This document shows, piece after piece, positions 24,069-31,038 of a stretch of 41,274 nucleotides of DNA. Under the pieces are notes generated by a model. That model had not been told where the DNA came from. It was given only the letters and a program-made list of their open reading frames with translations, and made no database searches. This stretch comes from Spirochaetia bacterium (lineage in GTDB: Bacteria; Spirochaetota; Spirochaetia; Treponematales; Breznakiellaceae). Location: assembly GCA_026002025.1 (NCBI GenBank), contig BOAU01000008.1:1-41274 (forward strand). Reading direction: 5' to 3'. Position 1 is the first letter of the stretch; the number at the start of each line of letters is the position of its first letter. A program made the translations under genes and the position numbers.

Positions 24069-24546
24069 GAAGAATATCCTTTTTAGAAGAACCTTTCTTT
24101 AATATAAAACGGTAAAAGGCAAACACATTGAGGATAAGGCTCAAGCCGAGGATGATTGCGATCGGCCTTGGTAATTTATTGGAAGAGGATGTGTTTGGTA
24201 CATCTGCCGCTCCCGGTGCCGCCTCATCAGCCACGGTAATAACTATTTCTCCCTTATGCCCCATGCCGTCTTCCGCGGTCAGCCGCCAATCGCCCTTTTC
24301 AAAGGGGACGAAGCTGAAATAACCGTCCTGGTCGGTCATGCTTTCCTGCACGGTGGCGTCCGGCGCAGAAGGCGCATAGACCTTGACTTTGGCAAAGAGC
24401 ATGTATTCGCCGTCCGTATAGCCAAACCGGACCGTCCTGACACCGGCTTGGCCTGTCACATCGGAAATATCCACGCCATGGGCAAAGACGGCGGCCGGGA
24501 GAAAAAGGGCCGCCGCCAAAATAAAACAAACAAAAAGATGTCTCAT
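24058..24546 (-). CDS. nikL: NikL-like accessory component of the nickel transporter
   Basis: A 162-residue protein with a signal peptide (MRHLFVCFILAAALFLPAAVFA) and a predicted mature start at His-Gly. A ~85-residue beta-sandwich domain follows (VKVYAPSAPDATVQ, DQDGYFSFVPFEKGDWRL). After an Ala/Pro/Ser linker comes one membrane segment (IAIILGLSLILNVFAFYRFI) with a KKGSSKK cytoplasmic tail. This matches NikL, the extra component of NikKMLQO-type systems that replaces NikN. It overlaps nikM by 11 bases. A small GGGCGG/CCGCCC hairpin (24564-24588) lies between nikK and nikL. Confidence 0.82.
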   Translation of the reverse strand: MRHLFVCFILAAALFLPAAVFAHGVDISDVTGQAGVRTVRFGYTDGEYMLFAKVKVYAPSAPDATVQESMTDQDGYFSFVPFEKGDWRLTAEDGMGHKGEIVITVADEAAPGAADVPNTSSSNKLPRPIAIILGLSLILNVFAFYRFILKKGSSKKDILHAH

Positions 24547-24595
24547 GTAAACTCCGCCGTGTTGGGCGGCCGCTTGTTGTGACCGCCCTTCGCTG

Positions 24596-25411
24596 TTACT
24601 TTACCGCAAAGAGTAATGTTGCCGCCGGGTTTTCCTCATCGGTTTCCGGGCTGTTTACCTTCTGTACTTCCCGTGCGCGGAAAATCCACACCACCGGTTT
24701 CCCGATATTGGGGTGATCCAGCCTGAAGGAAATCTCGCCCCTGCTGTCGGTCTTTCTTCCGGTAGAAAACCAGGCGTCCATGGTCCGGTAATCGTAGTAA
24801 TCATAGGTCGCCTTGACTTCCGCGTTTGGAAGCGGGTTACCCCGGTAAAGCACCCTGAGCCTTATGGTCGAACCCCTGCTCATATCGGCGGGATTATCAA
24901 GGGGGATGATCTCAATGTCGTGCCCAAGGGGCGTGCTGAATGTCCTGTCGGTCTTGCCGGGGTTAATATAATATTTGCCCCATTTTGAAAAATAGTTGGT
25001 TCTGGTAATTGTTTTTCCGGGGTTCGCGGCTGCCGCCTGACGTTTATTCAGACCGACACGGCTCCCGTCCGAGAATGTTGTCGTATAGCCGCCGATACTC
25101 CTGAAAACCGCGATGGCAAGATTGTTGTCCGCAAGCGTATACCGGGCTTCATACCAAAGACGATCCTTGTCCTCCTTTAAAGAGAGGTTCGCACCCTTGA
25201 CGCCGTTTTTGTACACGTACATTTCAACCGCATCAAGGCCCTCAAGCTCCTCGCCCACCAAATTGTAGTGGGAGGAAATGCCGTACAGGGTAACCGTGTC
25301 CCCCGATTTGTAATCCTTTGAGGTATCACCGGTGACGATGGTAGTCTCGTGGGCAAAGACAAAACCGGCGAGAACAAGACCCATACCAAGCAGAGAAAAA
25401 AGCTTCTTCAT
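24596..25411 (-). CDS. nikK: NikK-like periplasmic nickel-binding protein (DUF4198)
   Basis: A 271-residue exported protein. The start is ATG 25411, preceded by AGGAGT 8 bases upstream. The frame is open for 38 further codons, but those would precede the signal peptide MKKLFSLLGMGLVLAGFVFA. The predicted mature protein begins HETTIVTGD, with histidine first. The rest is a DUF4198 two-domain beta-sandwich: GDTVTLYGISSHY, IEIIPLDNPADMSRGSTIRL, VLYRGNPLPNAEVKATYDYY and DSRGEISFRLDHP. These features fit NikK, the extracytoplasmic protein that feeds nickel to the NikM/NikL transporter. It is the first gene of the eight-gene operon and has a promoter and a long structured leader. Confidence 0.85.
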   Translation of the reverse strand: MKKLFSLLGMGLVLAGFVFAHETTIVTGDTSKDYKSGDTVTLYGISSHYNLVGEELEGLDAVEMYVYKNGVKGANLSLKEDKDRLWYEARYTLADNNLAIAVFRSIGGYTTTFSDGSRVGLNKRQAAAANPGKTITRTNYFSKWGKYYINPGKTDRTFSTPLGHDIEIIPLDNPADMSRGSTIRLRVLYRGNPLPNAEVKATYDYYDYRTMDAWFSTGRKTDSRGEISFRLDHPNIGKPVVWIFRAREVQKVNSPETDEENPAATLLFAVK

Positions 25412-25482
25412 AGCACACACTCCTATTGTGTTAATTGAGATAAAGAGCTTCATTCTCTTATACGGACATTTAATGACCGCTT

Positions 25483-25559
25483 GTTCCTTCAGGGAACTGT
25501 CATTTGGAAAGGAAATTGATCCCATTCATGGGATTGGCAGGGGGTTATGAAATATAACC
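25483..25559 (-). promoter_or_regulatory. Three consecutive hairpins in the nikK leader
   Basis: In the ~185-base leader three short stems follow one another: GGTTAT/ATAACC (25543-25559), the palindrome ATCCCATTCATGGGAT (25519-25534) and GTTCC/GGAAC (25483-25497). None has a T-tract. They may form a metal-sensing or stability element. I could not match a known riboswitch, including the Ni/Co (czcD) class. Confidence 0.45.
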
Positions 25560-25595
25560 GTGTTCTGTGCATCAGGCTTCGTGCCCGATAAGGTG

Positions 25596-25624
25596 AGATT
25601 ATCATACCGGAAAATTTATGTCAA
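25596..25624 (-). promoter_or_regulatory. Promoter of the nikK-larB operon
   Basis: On the minus strand TTGACA (25619-25624), then either a 17-base spacer and TAATCT (25596-25601) or a 15-base spacer and GATAAT (25598-25603). Predicted start near 25590, leaving a leader of about 180 bases before nikK. Confidence 0.6.
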
Positions 25625-25653
25625 GCGCGGAAAAGGCGCGGGCCAGTAATTCC

Positions 25654-25746
25654 AAATTTAACCACTGACCACACGGACAACACGGACAAAAGAATGAAAT
25701 TACAAAACAAAAGTCCGTGAGGGTCCGTGAGGTCCGTGGTTAAATT
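25654..25746. repeat. Dispersed inverted repeat, copy 2
   Basis: Left arm AAATTTAACCACTGACCACA... with tandem ACAACACGG units. Right arm is GTCCGTGAGGGTCCGTGAGG, then TCCGTGGTTAAATT. It lies 25 bases beyond the larC stop and just upstream of the nikK promoter. Flank CCTGGG is shared with copy 3. Confidence 0.8.
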
Positions 25747-25770
25747 CCTGGGCGCAGCCAAAGCTCATTG

Positions 25771-27150
25771 CTAATCGCCGCCGCTTTCCTGCACAATAAT
25801 CTGTTCCGCTTCATCAAGGGAGACACCCCGTTCACGGGCCAGTTTTGCACGGTCCTCAAATTCAATTTTGGAGCGCAGTTTTTTATCGCCATAAAAAACG
25901 GTCTTTTCCCGTGCGCTGCCGAAACTGCCCGTAAGGCTCCCCTCTTCCCGCTTTAAGGAAACACGGTTCACCGTGGTTTCCCGAAAGCCGATGGTGGTGG
26001 AATTGCGGAAAAAAGATTCCCGCAGCGCGTCCAGTTTGGCTGGATGAACCAGCACGGAAACCAGCGTCCCCGGCCGGGACTTCTTCATCGTAATGGCGCT
26101 GAAGGTAACATCCAGGGCCCCGGCGTCAAAGAGCCGTTCCATGAGGAAGCCCAGGGCTTCGCCGGTCATGTCATCGATGTTGGCTTCCAAAAGAATGAGT
26201 TCTTCTGTTTTCCATGGCTTATTGCCGCTGCTCACCGCAGATGATTCTTCCCGCCAGGAAACGCGGAGCACATTGGGCCTTTCCATCTTCCGGGTACCGA
26301 TGCCGTAAGCGGTTTTCAGTTCCGTAAAAGAGGCAGGGCCGGTGATAAATTCATCCACACAGGAGGCGAGGATCGCGGCGCCCGTGGGGGTGGTCATTTC
26401 CTTGTTGAAGCCCCCGGTCCTCACCGGAAGGCCCTTGACCAGAATCGTTGTCGCAGGGGCGGGCACCGGGAGAATTCCGTGGGCGCATTTTACCGTGCCG
26501 CCGCCGAGTTCAATTTCGCTGCATGTGATGCGGTCGGGTTTTAAAAGGTCAAGGCAAATCGCCGCCCCCACCACATCGATGATCGAATCCAGGGCCCCCA
26601 CTTCGTGGAAAGCGACATCATCCAGGGCCACCCCGTGGACCTGGGATTCCGCCGCGGCGATCCGGGTAAAAATATCCAGCGCCCGCTTCTTCGCGTTGGC
26701 GCTGATATCTGACTTTTCGATTAAACTGCGGATTTCCTTCCATGAATTATGGCCGCCGTGATCGTGGCTGTGATCGTGCTCGTGGTCATGGGGATGTTCA
26801 TGATCGTGGGAATGTTCGTGATCATGCGGATGATCATGTCCATGACTGTGATCCAAAACATGGGGGTGGCTGTGCCCGCTGCCGTTGCCGTGCACATGGT
26901 AGTGTTCATCGTTATGATCGTGTTCATCATCGTGGGCGATATGATCGGTGGTTCCCCCAAGGTCCACCACCGCATGGGTGCCGGAGATGCCGTTCCGCTG
27001 ATCCGGGACGAAATCAAGTTTCCAGCCCTCCAGCCCGAGTTTCTCCAATTCCCGCCGCAGTTCATCGGGATCGACGCCCAGGTCTACAAAAGCGCCCAGG
27101 GACATATCGCCGGAAATACCGGCATAACATTCAAAATGAAGGGTTTTCAA
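25771..27150 (-). CDS. larC: LarC, nickel insertase of NPN biosynthesis
   Basis: A 459-residue LarC, which places nickel into the dithio-cofactor precursor using CTP. The N-terminal domain begins MKTLHFECYAGISGDMSLGA. The metal-rich insert (residues ~70-135) is almost all His, Asp and Glu (repeats of HDHEH and HSHGHDH) and should hold several nickel ions. VDDVAFHEVGALDSIIDVVGA and GGGTVKCAHGILPVPAPAT follow. The C-terminal domain has LLEANIDDMTGEALGFLMERL. LarC1 and LarC2 form one uninterrupted frame, unlike Lactobacillus, where a programmed frameshift joins them. The start is TTG (27148-27150) with AAGGAG just upstream; no in-frame ATG is near. It is read in the same direction as the nik/lar operon but is separated from it by the promoter at 25596. 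Confidence 0.93.
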   Translation of the reverse strand: MKTLHFECYAGISGDMSLGAFVDLGVDPDELRRELEKLGLEGWKLDFVPDQRNGISGTHAVVDLGGTTDHIAHDDEHDHNDEHYHVHGNGSGHSHPHVLDHSHGHDHPHDHEHSHDHEHPHDHEHDHSHDHGGHNSWKEIRSLIEKSDISANAKKRALDIFTRIAAAESQVHGVALDDVAFHEVGALDSIIDVVGAAICLDLLKPDRITCSEIELGGGTVKCAHGILPVPAPATTILVKGLPVRTGGFNKEMTTPTGAAILASCVDEFITGPASFTELKTAYGIGTRKMERPNVLRVSWREESSAVSSGNKPWKTEELILLEANIDDMTGEALGFLMERLFDAGALDVTFSAITMKKSRPGTLVSVLVHPAKLDALRESFFRNSTTIGFRETTVNRVSLKREEGSLTGSFGSAREKTVFYGDKKLRSKIEFEDRAKLARERGVSLDEAEQIIVQESGGD

Positions 27151-27244
27151 TACATACTCCTTAATATACGCAGCGTTAGCTGCGGATGTTGAATCGGAAG
27201 GGAACCGAAGGTTCCCAATGCTCCTTATGTTCAGCGTTTCAACA

Positions 27245-27913
27245 TTATACCATATCCGGCGCTTCTGTCAGGGTCCGCAGCGCAAGGTCCGCCGCCGCCT
27301 GCATGGCGGGCCAGTCGGCGCAGGTGTCGTCGTAGACCGCGACAAAGCCCATCCTTGCGGCGCGGACGCCCCAGAGCGCCCCGTACATGTCTTCAAAGAC
27401 CGCGCAGGATTCGGGCGCAAGGCCCAGCCGGGACGCGGCGGCGAGCCAGATGTCGGGAAAAGTTTTGTTCCGTTTTACTTCATCGGTGTAAAGGATCGCG
27501 GAAAAATATTTTCTGATATCAAGGCGATCCAGCGCCGCTTCGCAGCAGGCGGGGAAACATGAGGTGGCTATGGCAAGCTTTATGCCTTGATCCGAGAGGG
27601 CCCGCAGTAATTCTGCTGCCCCCGGCTTCAGGGGCACGGTTTTTTGATACTGTTCCAGAGCCATGGCTTCCCATTGATGGATTATTTCTCCCGGGCTTAA
27701 GGCGATATTGAATTGCCGGATCATATATTCGGCGGATTCGACGGGGGTCATGGTAGCAAGGACAGCCTCCATATCAAAGGGGATCGCGGCGGAAGCGATG
27801 CCCTTCGTGGTAAGCCAGTCCCGGTCAATATGATCCCAGACATGCATGGAATCAATTAAAGTGCCGTCGAGATCGAAAATGGCCCCTTTGTATTGGCTCA
27901 ATGATTTTAGCAT
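27245..27913 (-). CDS. HAD-superfamily phosphatase in the thiamine operon
   Basis: A 222-residue HAD hydrolase of the beta-phosphoglucomutase/phosphatase subfamily. Motif I is IFDLDGTLIDSM (residues 12-23) with the nucleophile and acid aspartates. A helical cap follows. Motif II is LAIATSCF, the motif III lysine lies in VKRNKTFPD, and motif IV is CAVFEDMYGALWGVRAARMG. The substrate cannot be read from the sequence. It is the last gene of cytX-thiE-HAD, 9 bases after thiE, so a thiamine-related phosphate (thiamine phosphate or HMP phosphate) is a reasonable guess. After it, 27151-27244 holds only the larC ribosome site and no clear terminator. Confidence 0.85.
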   Translation of the reverse strand: MLKSLSQYKGAIFDLDGTLIDSMHVWDHIDRDWLTTKGIASAAIPFDMEAVLATMTPVESAEYMIRQFNIALSPGEIIHQWEAMALEQYQKTVPLKPGAAELLRALSDQGIKLAIATSCFPACCEAALDRLDIRKYFSAILYTDEVKRNKTFPDIWLAAASRLGLAPESCAVFEDMYGALWGVRAARMGFVAVYDDTCADWPAMQAAADLALRTLTEAPDMV

Positions 27914-27922
27914 TACTGAATA

Positions 27923-28561
27923 TCAGCCCAGGAGCCTGCGGAGATTCTTTGCCGCTTCCCGAATATCCGGCTGTGACAGTATTGCTGAAATAACCGCCAC
28001 CCCTTCGATCCCCGTTGCCATCACCTGCGAAACATTGGCGGGGCCGATGCCGCCGATGGCCACCGCGGGGATATGCACCGCCGCCCGGATTTCCCTCAGC
28101 CGATCAAGGCCGATGGCAGCCGCGTCGGCCTTGCTGCCCGTGGCCCATACCGCACCTACGCCGAGATAGTCCGCCCCGTCCTGTTCCGCAAGCCGGGCCT
28201 GTTCTACCGTATGCACGGAAACCCCGATGAACATCATTTCACCCACGAGCCGCCGGGCTATCCGCAAAGGCATATCCGATTGTCCGATGTGGATGCCCTC
28301 GGCGCCGATTGCCAGGGCGATGTCCAGCCGGTCATTCACCACCAGGGGTACATTGTGCCGTTTGGTGATCCTCTGCACTTCAAGGGCAATCTCGTAAAAT
28401 TCCCGGGTGGATGCGTTTTTCTCCCGGAGCTGCACCATGGTAACGCCCCCGGCGATGGCGGCCTCAAGGGCCTCGGTGATGGGACGCCCCAGGGACAGCA
28501 CCCGATCGGTGCAGAGATAGAGCAAGAGGTCATCGGGGTTAATACGGTTTATCTGTACCAC
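27923..28561 (-). CDS. thiE: ThiE, thiamine-phosphate synthase
   Basis: A 212-residue TIM-barrel enzyme that joins HMP diphosphate and thiazole phosphate to give thiamine phosphate. All family blocks are present: VQLREKNAS, VVNDRLDIALAIGAEGIHIG, GQSDM, FIGVSVH, DYLGVGAVWATGSKADA and VAIGGIGPANV. The start is GTG (28559-28561), 9 bases after the cytX stop, with AGGGTGAAAAGG upstream. It is controlled through the upstream TPP riboswitch. No thiD, thiM or thiazole-synthesis gene is seen nearby, which suits a salvage route fed by imported HMP. Confidence 0.95.
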   Translation of the reverse strand: MVQINRINPDDLLLYLCTDRVLSLGRPITEALEAAIAGGVTMVQLREKNASTREFYEIALEVQRITKRHNVPLVVNDRLDIALAIGAEGIHIGQSDMPLRIARRLVGEMMFIGVSVHTVEQARLAEQDGADYLGVGAVWATGSKADAAAIGLDRLREIRAAVHIPAVAIGGIGPANVSQVMATGIEGVAVISAILSQPDIREAAKNLRRLLG

Positions 28562-28570
28562 CTTTTCACC

Positions 28571-29737
28571 CTATACTTTTTTTGCAGAACGGACAAGCAA
28601 GAACGGCACATAAAAAACGCCCACCAAAAGAATGCTCATCACCGTGGGTATCCAGATTTCATATTGGGTGAAAAGCCGGTAACCTGCCATGCCGATAAAA
28701 ATTGTCAGCAGCGCATAAAGCTGAAAGGGCTTTTCCCATCGACCCCGCCTGAAAAAAAATTCCAGGAACAGCACCGAGTAAACCGGCACAAACACCATGC
28801 CGATGGCGCTTAAAAAATTGATAAGAATTTCTTCATATCTGCTTATGGGGAACAGTACCGCTGCGAGAACCGTAAAGAGGCCGATCACCAGAATCGGTAT
28901 CCTTTCATTTTTTATTTTGACAAGCTGCCGGGAAGAAACCGCCGCGGAATAAAGATCGAGGAAGGCGGTGGTCAAAGTGGAAAACAGTACCACTGCGCAG
29001 GCCAGGAACCGCAGCCTGCTTCCGGCAATAAAGGTAAAAATATCCCCCCCGGTACTGATGCCGATAAAAAGGCCGAAGCAGTACATGAGCACGCTCCCGA
29101 TAAAGTAGCCCGCAAAGGGCATGGCCGCGGCGCCGGTTTTGCTTTCCGCCTTGCAGGCATAATCCCCCGCCAGGGGCAGCCAGGAAACCGGCATGGCAAT
29201 GGAAAGTTCTATCCCCAGTGTCATGCTCATGTTGTCGGCAAGGCCGGCAAAGGGGGAAGCGCCGTTTCCCCGGGCCTCAACAAAAAGAACCACGCAGAGA
29301 ATGGACAAAAGGATAACCACGATCTCGTTGAGCCGCGCCGCGGGACTCCCCATGATGAGGGCCCACACCAATACCAGGACCGACAGGACCAGGGCCGCCC
29401 ACTGAAAGGGAATTTCCGGCAGGGCCCCCACGGCGGCGCTTCCCGCCTGCACCACCATGATGATGGTCCAGCCGATGAGCTGCACCACGTTAAAGACCGC
29501 CACGAGCTTGCCCCCTCCCCTGCCCAGGGAAAAGGCAACGCTGTCCATGGCGTTCTCCTTCCGGGTAAAGGAAATATAGCCCCCAAGGGCAAGCAGGCCC
29601 GTGCCTATCAAATGGCCGATAAGGATCGCCGCAATACCCCGGCCGTAGCCCAGGGACGCCAGGGTCCCGCCGGTGTATATTTCCGAGATTGAGATCGCCG
29701 CCCCCACCCAGAGCAGGAACATGGTGCGCTTCTTCAT
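28571..29737 (-). CDS. cytX: CytX-type transporter, probably for hydroxymethylpyrimidine
   Basis: A 388-residue NCS1-type permease with about twelve membrane segments. The N-terminal block FLLWVGAAISISEIYTGG is the family hallmark, and the WLPLAGDYA motif lies in the middle. The start is ATG 29737, chosen because GGAGGAAA (29741-29747) lies just before it. The open frame extends 24 codons upstream through the terminator, which is not expected to be translated. CytX genes linked to thiE and a TPP riboswitch are predicted importers of the HMP moiety. First gene of the operon. Confidence 0.9.
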   Translation of the reverse strand: MKKRTMFLLWVGAAISISEIYTGGTLASLGYGRGIAAILIGHLIGTGLLALGGYISFTRKENAMDSVAFSLGRGGGKLVAVFNVVQLIGWTIIMVVQAGSAAVGALPEIPFQWAALVLSVLVLVWALIMGSPAARLNEIVVILLSILCVVLFVEARGNGASPFAGLADNMSMTLGIELSIAMPVSWLPLAGDYACKAESKTGAAAMPFAGYFIGSVLMYCFGLFIGISTGGDIFTFIAGSRLRFLACAVVLFSTLTTAFLDLYSAAVSSRQLVKIKNERIPILVIGLFTVLAAVLFPISRYEEILINFLSAIGMVFVPVYSVLFLEFFFRRGRWEKPFQLYALLTIFIGMAGYRLFTQYEIWIPTVMSILLVGVFYVPFLLVRSAKKV

Positions 29738-29747
29738 GCTTTCCTCC

Positions 29748-29783
29748 AAAAAAAAACGCCTTCCCGGAAAATCCGCGAAGGCG
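29748..29783 (-). terminator. Intrinsic terminator controlled by the TPP riboswitch
   Basis: On the minus strand CGCCTTCGCGG, then A plus TTTT as loop, CCGGGAAGGCG and nine T. The stem pairs at 10 of 11 positions. The T-run ends immediately before the GGAGGAA ribosome site of cytX, so ligand binding could stop transcription just before the gene. Confidence 0.85.
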
Positions 29784-29810
29784 TCAGGTTTAGGCAAAAG
29801 CATAAACAAA

Positions 29811-29898
29811 CTTCCTACGCCGGCATTACCCGGATCAGGTTTAAGGGTTTAAAGCGTCAAGCCGCTTACTCTCAGCCGGAACTATCCAGCGCCCCTGT
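29811..29898 (-). ncRNA. TPP (THI-box) riboswitch aptamer
   Basis: Reading the minus strand, the conserved parts are in order: ACAGGGGCGC at the 5' side, GGCTGAGAGTAA (pyrimidine-binding loop), ACCCTTAAACCTGATCCGGG (residues of P4/P5) and TAATGCCGGCGTAGGAA at the 3' side. The strand, spacing and location upstream of cytX-thiE agree with a thiamine diphosphate sensor that represses the operon when TPP is abundant. Confidence 0.95.
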
Positions 29899-29911
29899 GA
29901 ATATACGTTTC

Positions 29912-29939
29912 AGTATAACAAGGCGGGGAAGAATGTCAA
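29912..29939 (-). promoter_or_regulatory. Promoter of the TPP-riboswitch/cytX operon
   Basis: Minus strand TTGACA (29934-29939), 16-base spacer, TATACT (29912-29917). Predicted start near 29905, just ahead of the aptamer. Confidence 0.75.
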
Positions 29940-29971
29940 GACAAAATTCCATATTATGTCAAAATCATACA

Positions 29972-30000
29972 TTGACAGGGGATCGGCAAAAAGTTATTAT
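29972..30000 (+). promoter_or_regulatory. Promoter of dctP, predicted leaderless
   Basis: TTGACA (29972-29977), exactly 17 bases, TATTAT (29995-30000). Predicted start at 30005-30007, on or next to the ATG at 30007. No purine-rich ribosome site occurs in the preceding 20 bases. It is divergent from the cytX promoter, 32 bases away. Confidence 0.7.
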
Positions 30001-30006
30001 TTTTAA

Positions 30007-31038
30007 ATGAGGATATCTTTGTTTTTCACCGCATTCTGCCTTATTTGTATAGCCGGTCCTGCGTTCGCGGGCTCCCAGGGCGAAGCCGCCCCTGCCCCTT
30101 CCAGGACAATCACCATCAAACTGGCGTCCATGGTTCCCGAGAATACCCCCTGGGGCGCAGCCATGAACCAGATGGCGGCGGAATGGGCAAAAGCTACCAA
30201 TGGCGAAGTGGACCTGAAGATATACCACAACGGCATTACGGGGAGCGAATCCGATGTGCTCCGCAAGCTCAAGGGGAACCAAATCCAGGCGGCTATGCTA
30301 AGTACCCTGGGGCTCAATTCCATTACTCCGGGAATTATGACGGTAAGCACCCCCTTCCTTATCAGGGATAACGCGGAACTGGATCTGATATTGAACGAAT
30401 TGAAGCCGGAACTGGAAGACCAGATCAACGGCAAGGGTTTTTATACCCTGGCCTGGTCAAAGGTGGGCTGGATTAAATTTTTCTCCAAGGCCCCGGTTTT
30501 TACCCCCGATGACCTTAAACGCCAGAAACTGGGGACCGATGAGAATGAACCGGCCCTGACGGACGCCTTTAAGGCCATGGGTTACCAGATGGTTCCGATC
30601 AACATAAATCAGATCCTGGTCTACCTCAACGGCGGGATGATAGACGCGGTATACCAGAGCCCGGTCATTGCGGGGGGGCTGCAAACCTTCGGGGTGGCAA
30701 AGAACATGGCGAGTATCAACGTGGCGCCCTTTATGGGGGCTATCGTCATGAACGGGGCTGCCTGGCGGTCCATCCCGGAAAAGTATAAGCCGGACCTGCT
30801 TCGGATCACCCGGGAAATGGAGAGGGGCCTGGATACTTCCGTTCAGGAGCTTGAGGCTGAGGTCATTGGGACCATGCGGGATTACGGGCTGGTGGTCAAT
30901 GAGCTCAGCCCTGCCCAGGAACAGCTCTGGTTTGATGATGGAAACCGCGTAGTCCCTTCTCTTATGGGTACGCCCCTTAACCAGGCCATGTACAGCAGGA
31001 TTGAAACACTCCTTCAAGCCCATAGGGCAGGTAAATAA
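30007..31038 (+). CDS. dctP: TRAP transporter solute-binding protein (DctP family)
   Basis: A 343-residue periplasmic protein. The signal peptide is MRISLFFTAFCLICIAGPAFA. The mature part is a DctP-type binding protein: TIKLASMVPENTPWGAAMNQ, then YHNGITGSESDVLRKLKGNQIQA and a long second lobe with the GGMIDAVYQSPV segment. This part delivers the ligand to the DctQM membrane unit. The usual arginine of the ligand-binding C4-dicarboxylate motif is not obvious, so the substrate is uncertain. No ribosome site precedes the ATG and a promoter places the RNA start at or beside it. The stop and the next start overlap as TAATG. Confidence 0.92.
   Translation: MRISLFFTAFCLICIAGPAFAGSQGEAAPAPSRTITIKLASMVPENTPWGAAMNQMAAEWAKATNGEVDLKIYHNGITGSESDVLRKLKGNQIQAAMLSTLGLNSITPGIMTVSTPFLIRDNAELDLILNELKPELEDQINGKGFYTLAWSKVGWIKFFSKAPVFTPDDLKRQKLGTDENEPALTDAFKAMGYQMVPININQILVYLNGGMIDAVYQSPVIAGGLQTFGVAKNMASINVAPFMGAIVMNGAAWRSIPEKYKPDLLRITREMERGLDTSVQELEAEVIGTMRDYGLVVNELSPAQEQLWFDDGNRVVPSLMGTPLNQAMYSRIETLLQAHRAGK

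Noticed and set aside
25483..25600. Cobalamin, fluoride or Ni/Co riboswitch upstream of nikK
   Set aside because: No B12 box and no match to the conserved core of the other classes; only generic hairpins are visible.
25596..25610. NikR operator (GTATGA, 16 bases, TCATAC)
   Set aside because: Only one half-site (TCATAC) is present; the partner half-site is missing at the required spacing.
26749..27192. 147-residue Met/Val/Ile-rich plus-strand ORF that looks like a membrane protein
   Set aside because: The hydrophobic repetition is simply the complement of the His/Asp codons of larC.
28073..28813. 246-residue ORF on the plus strand
   Set aside because: Antisense of thiE and the end of cytX; no recognisable domain.
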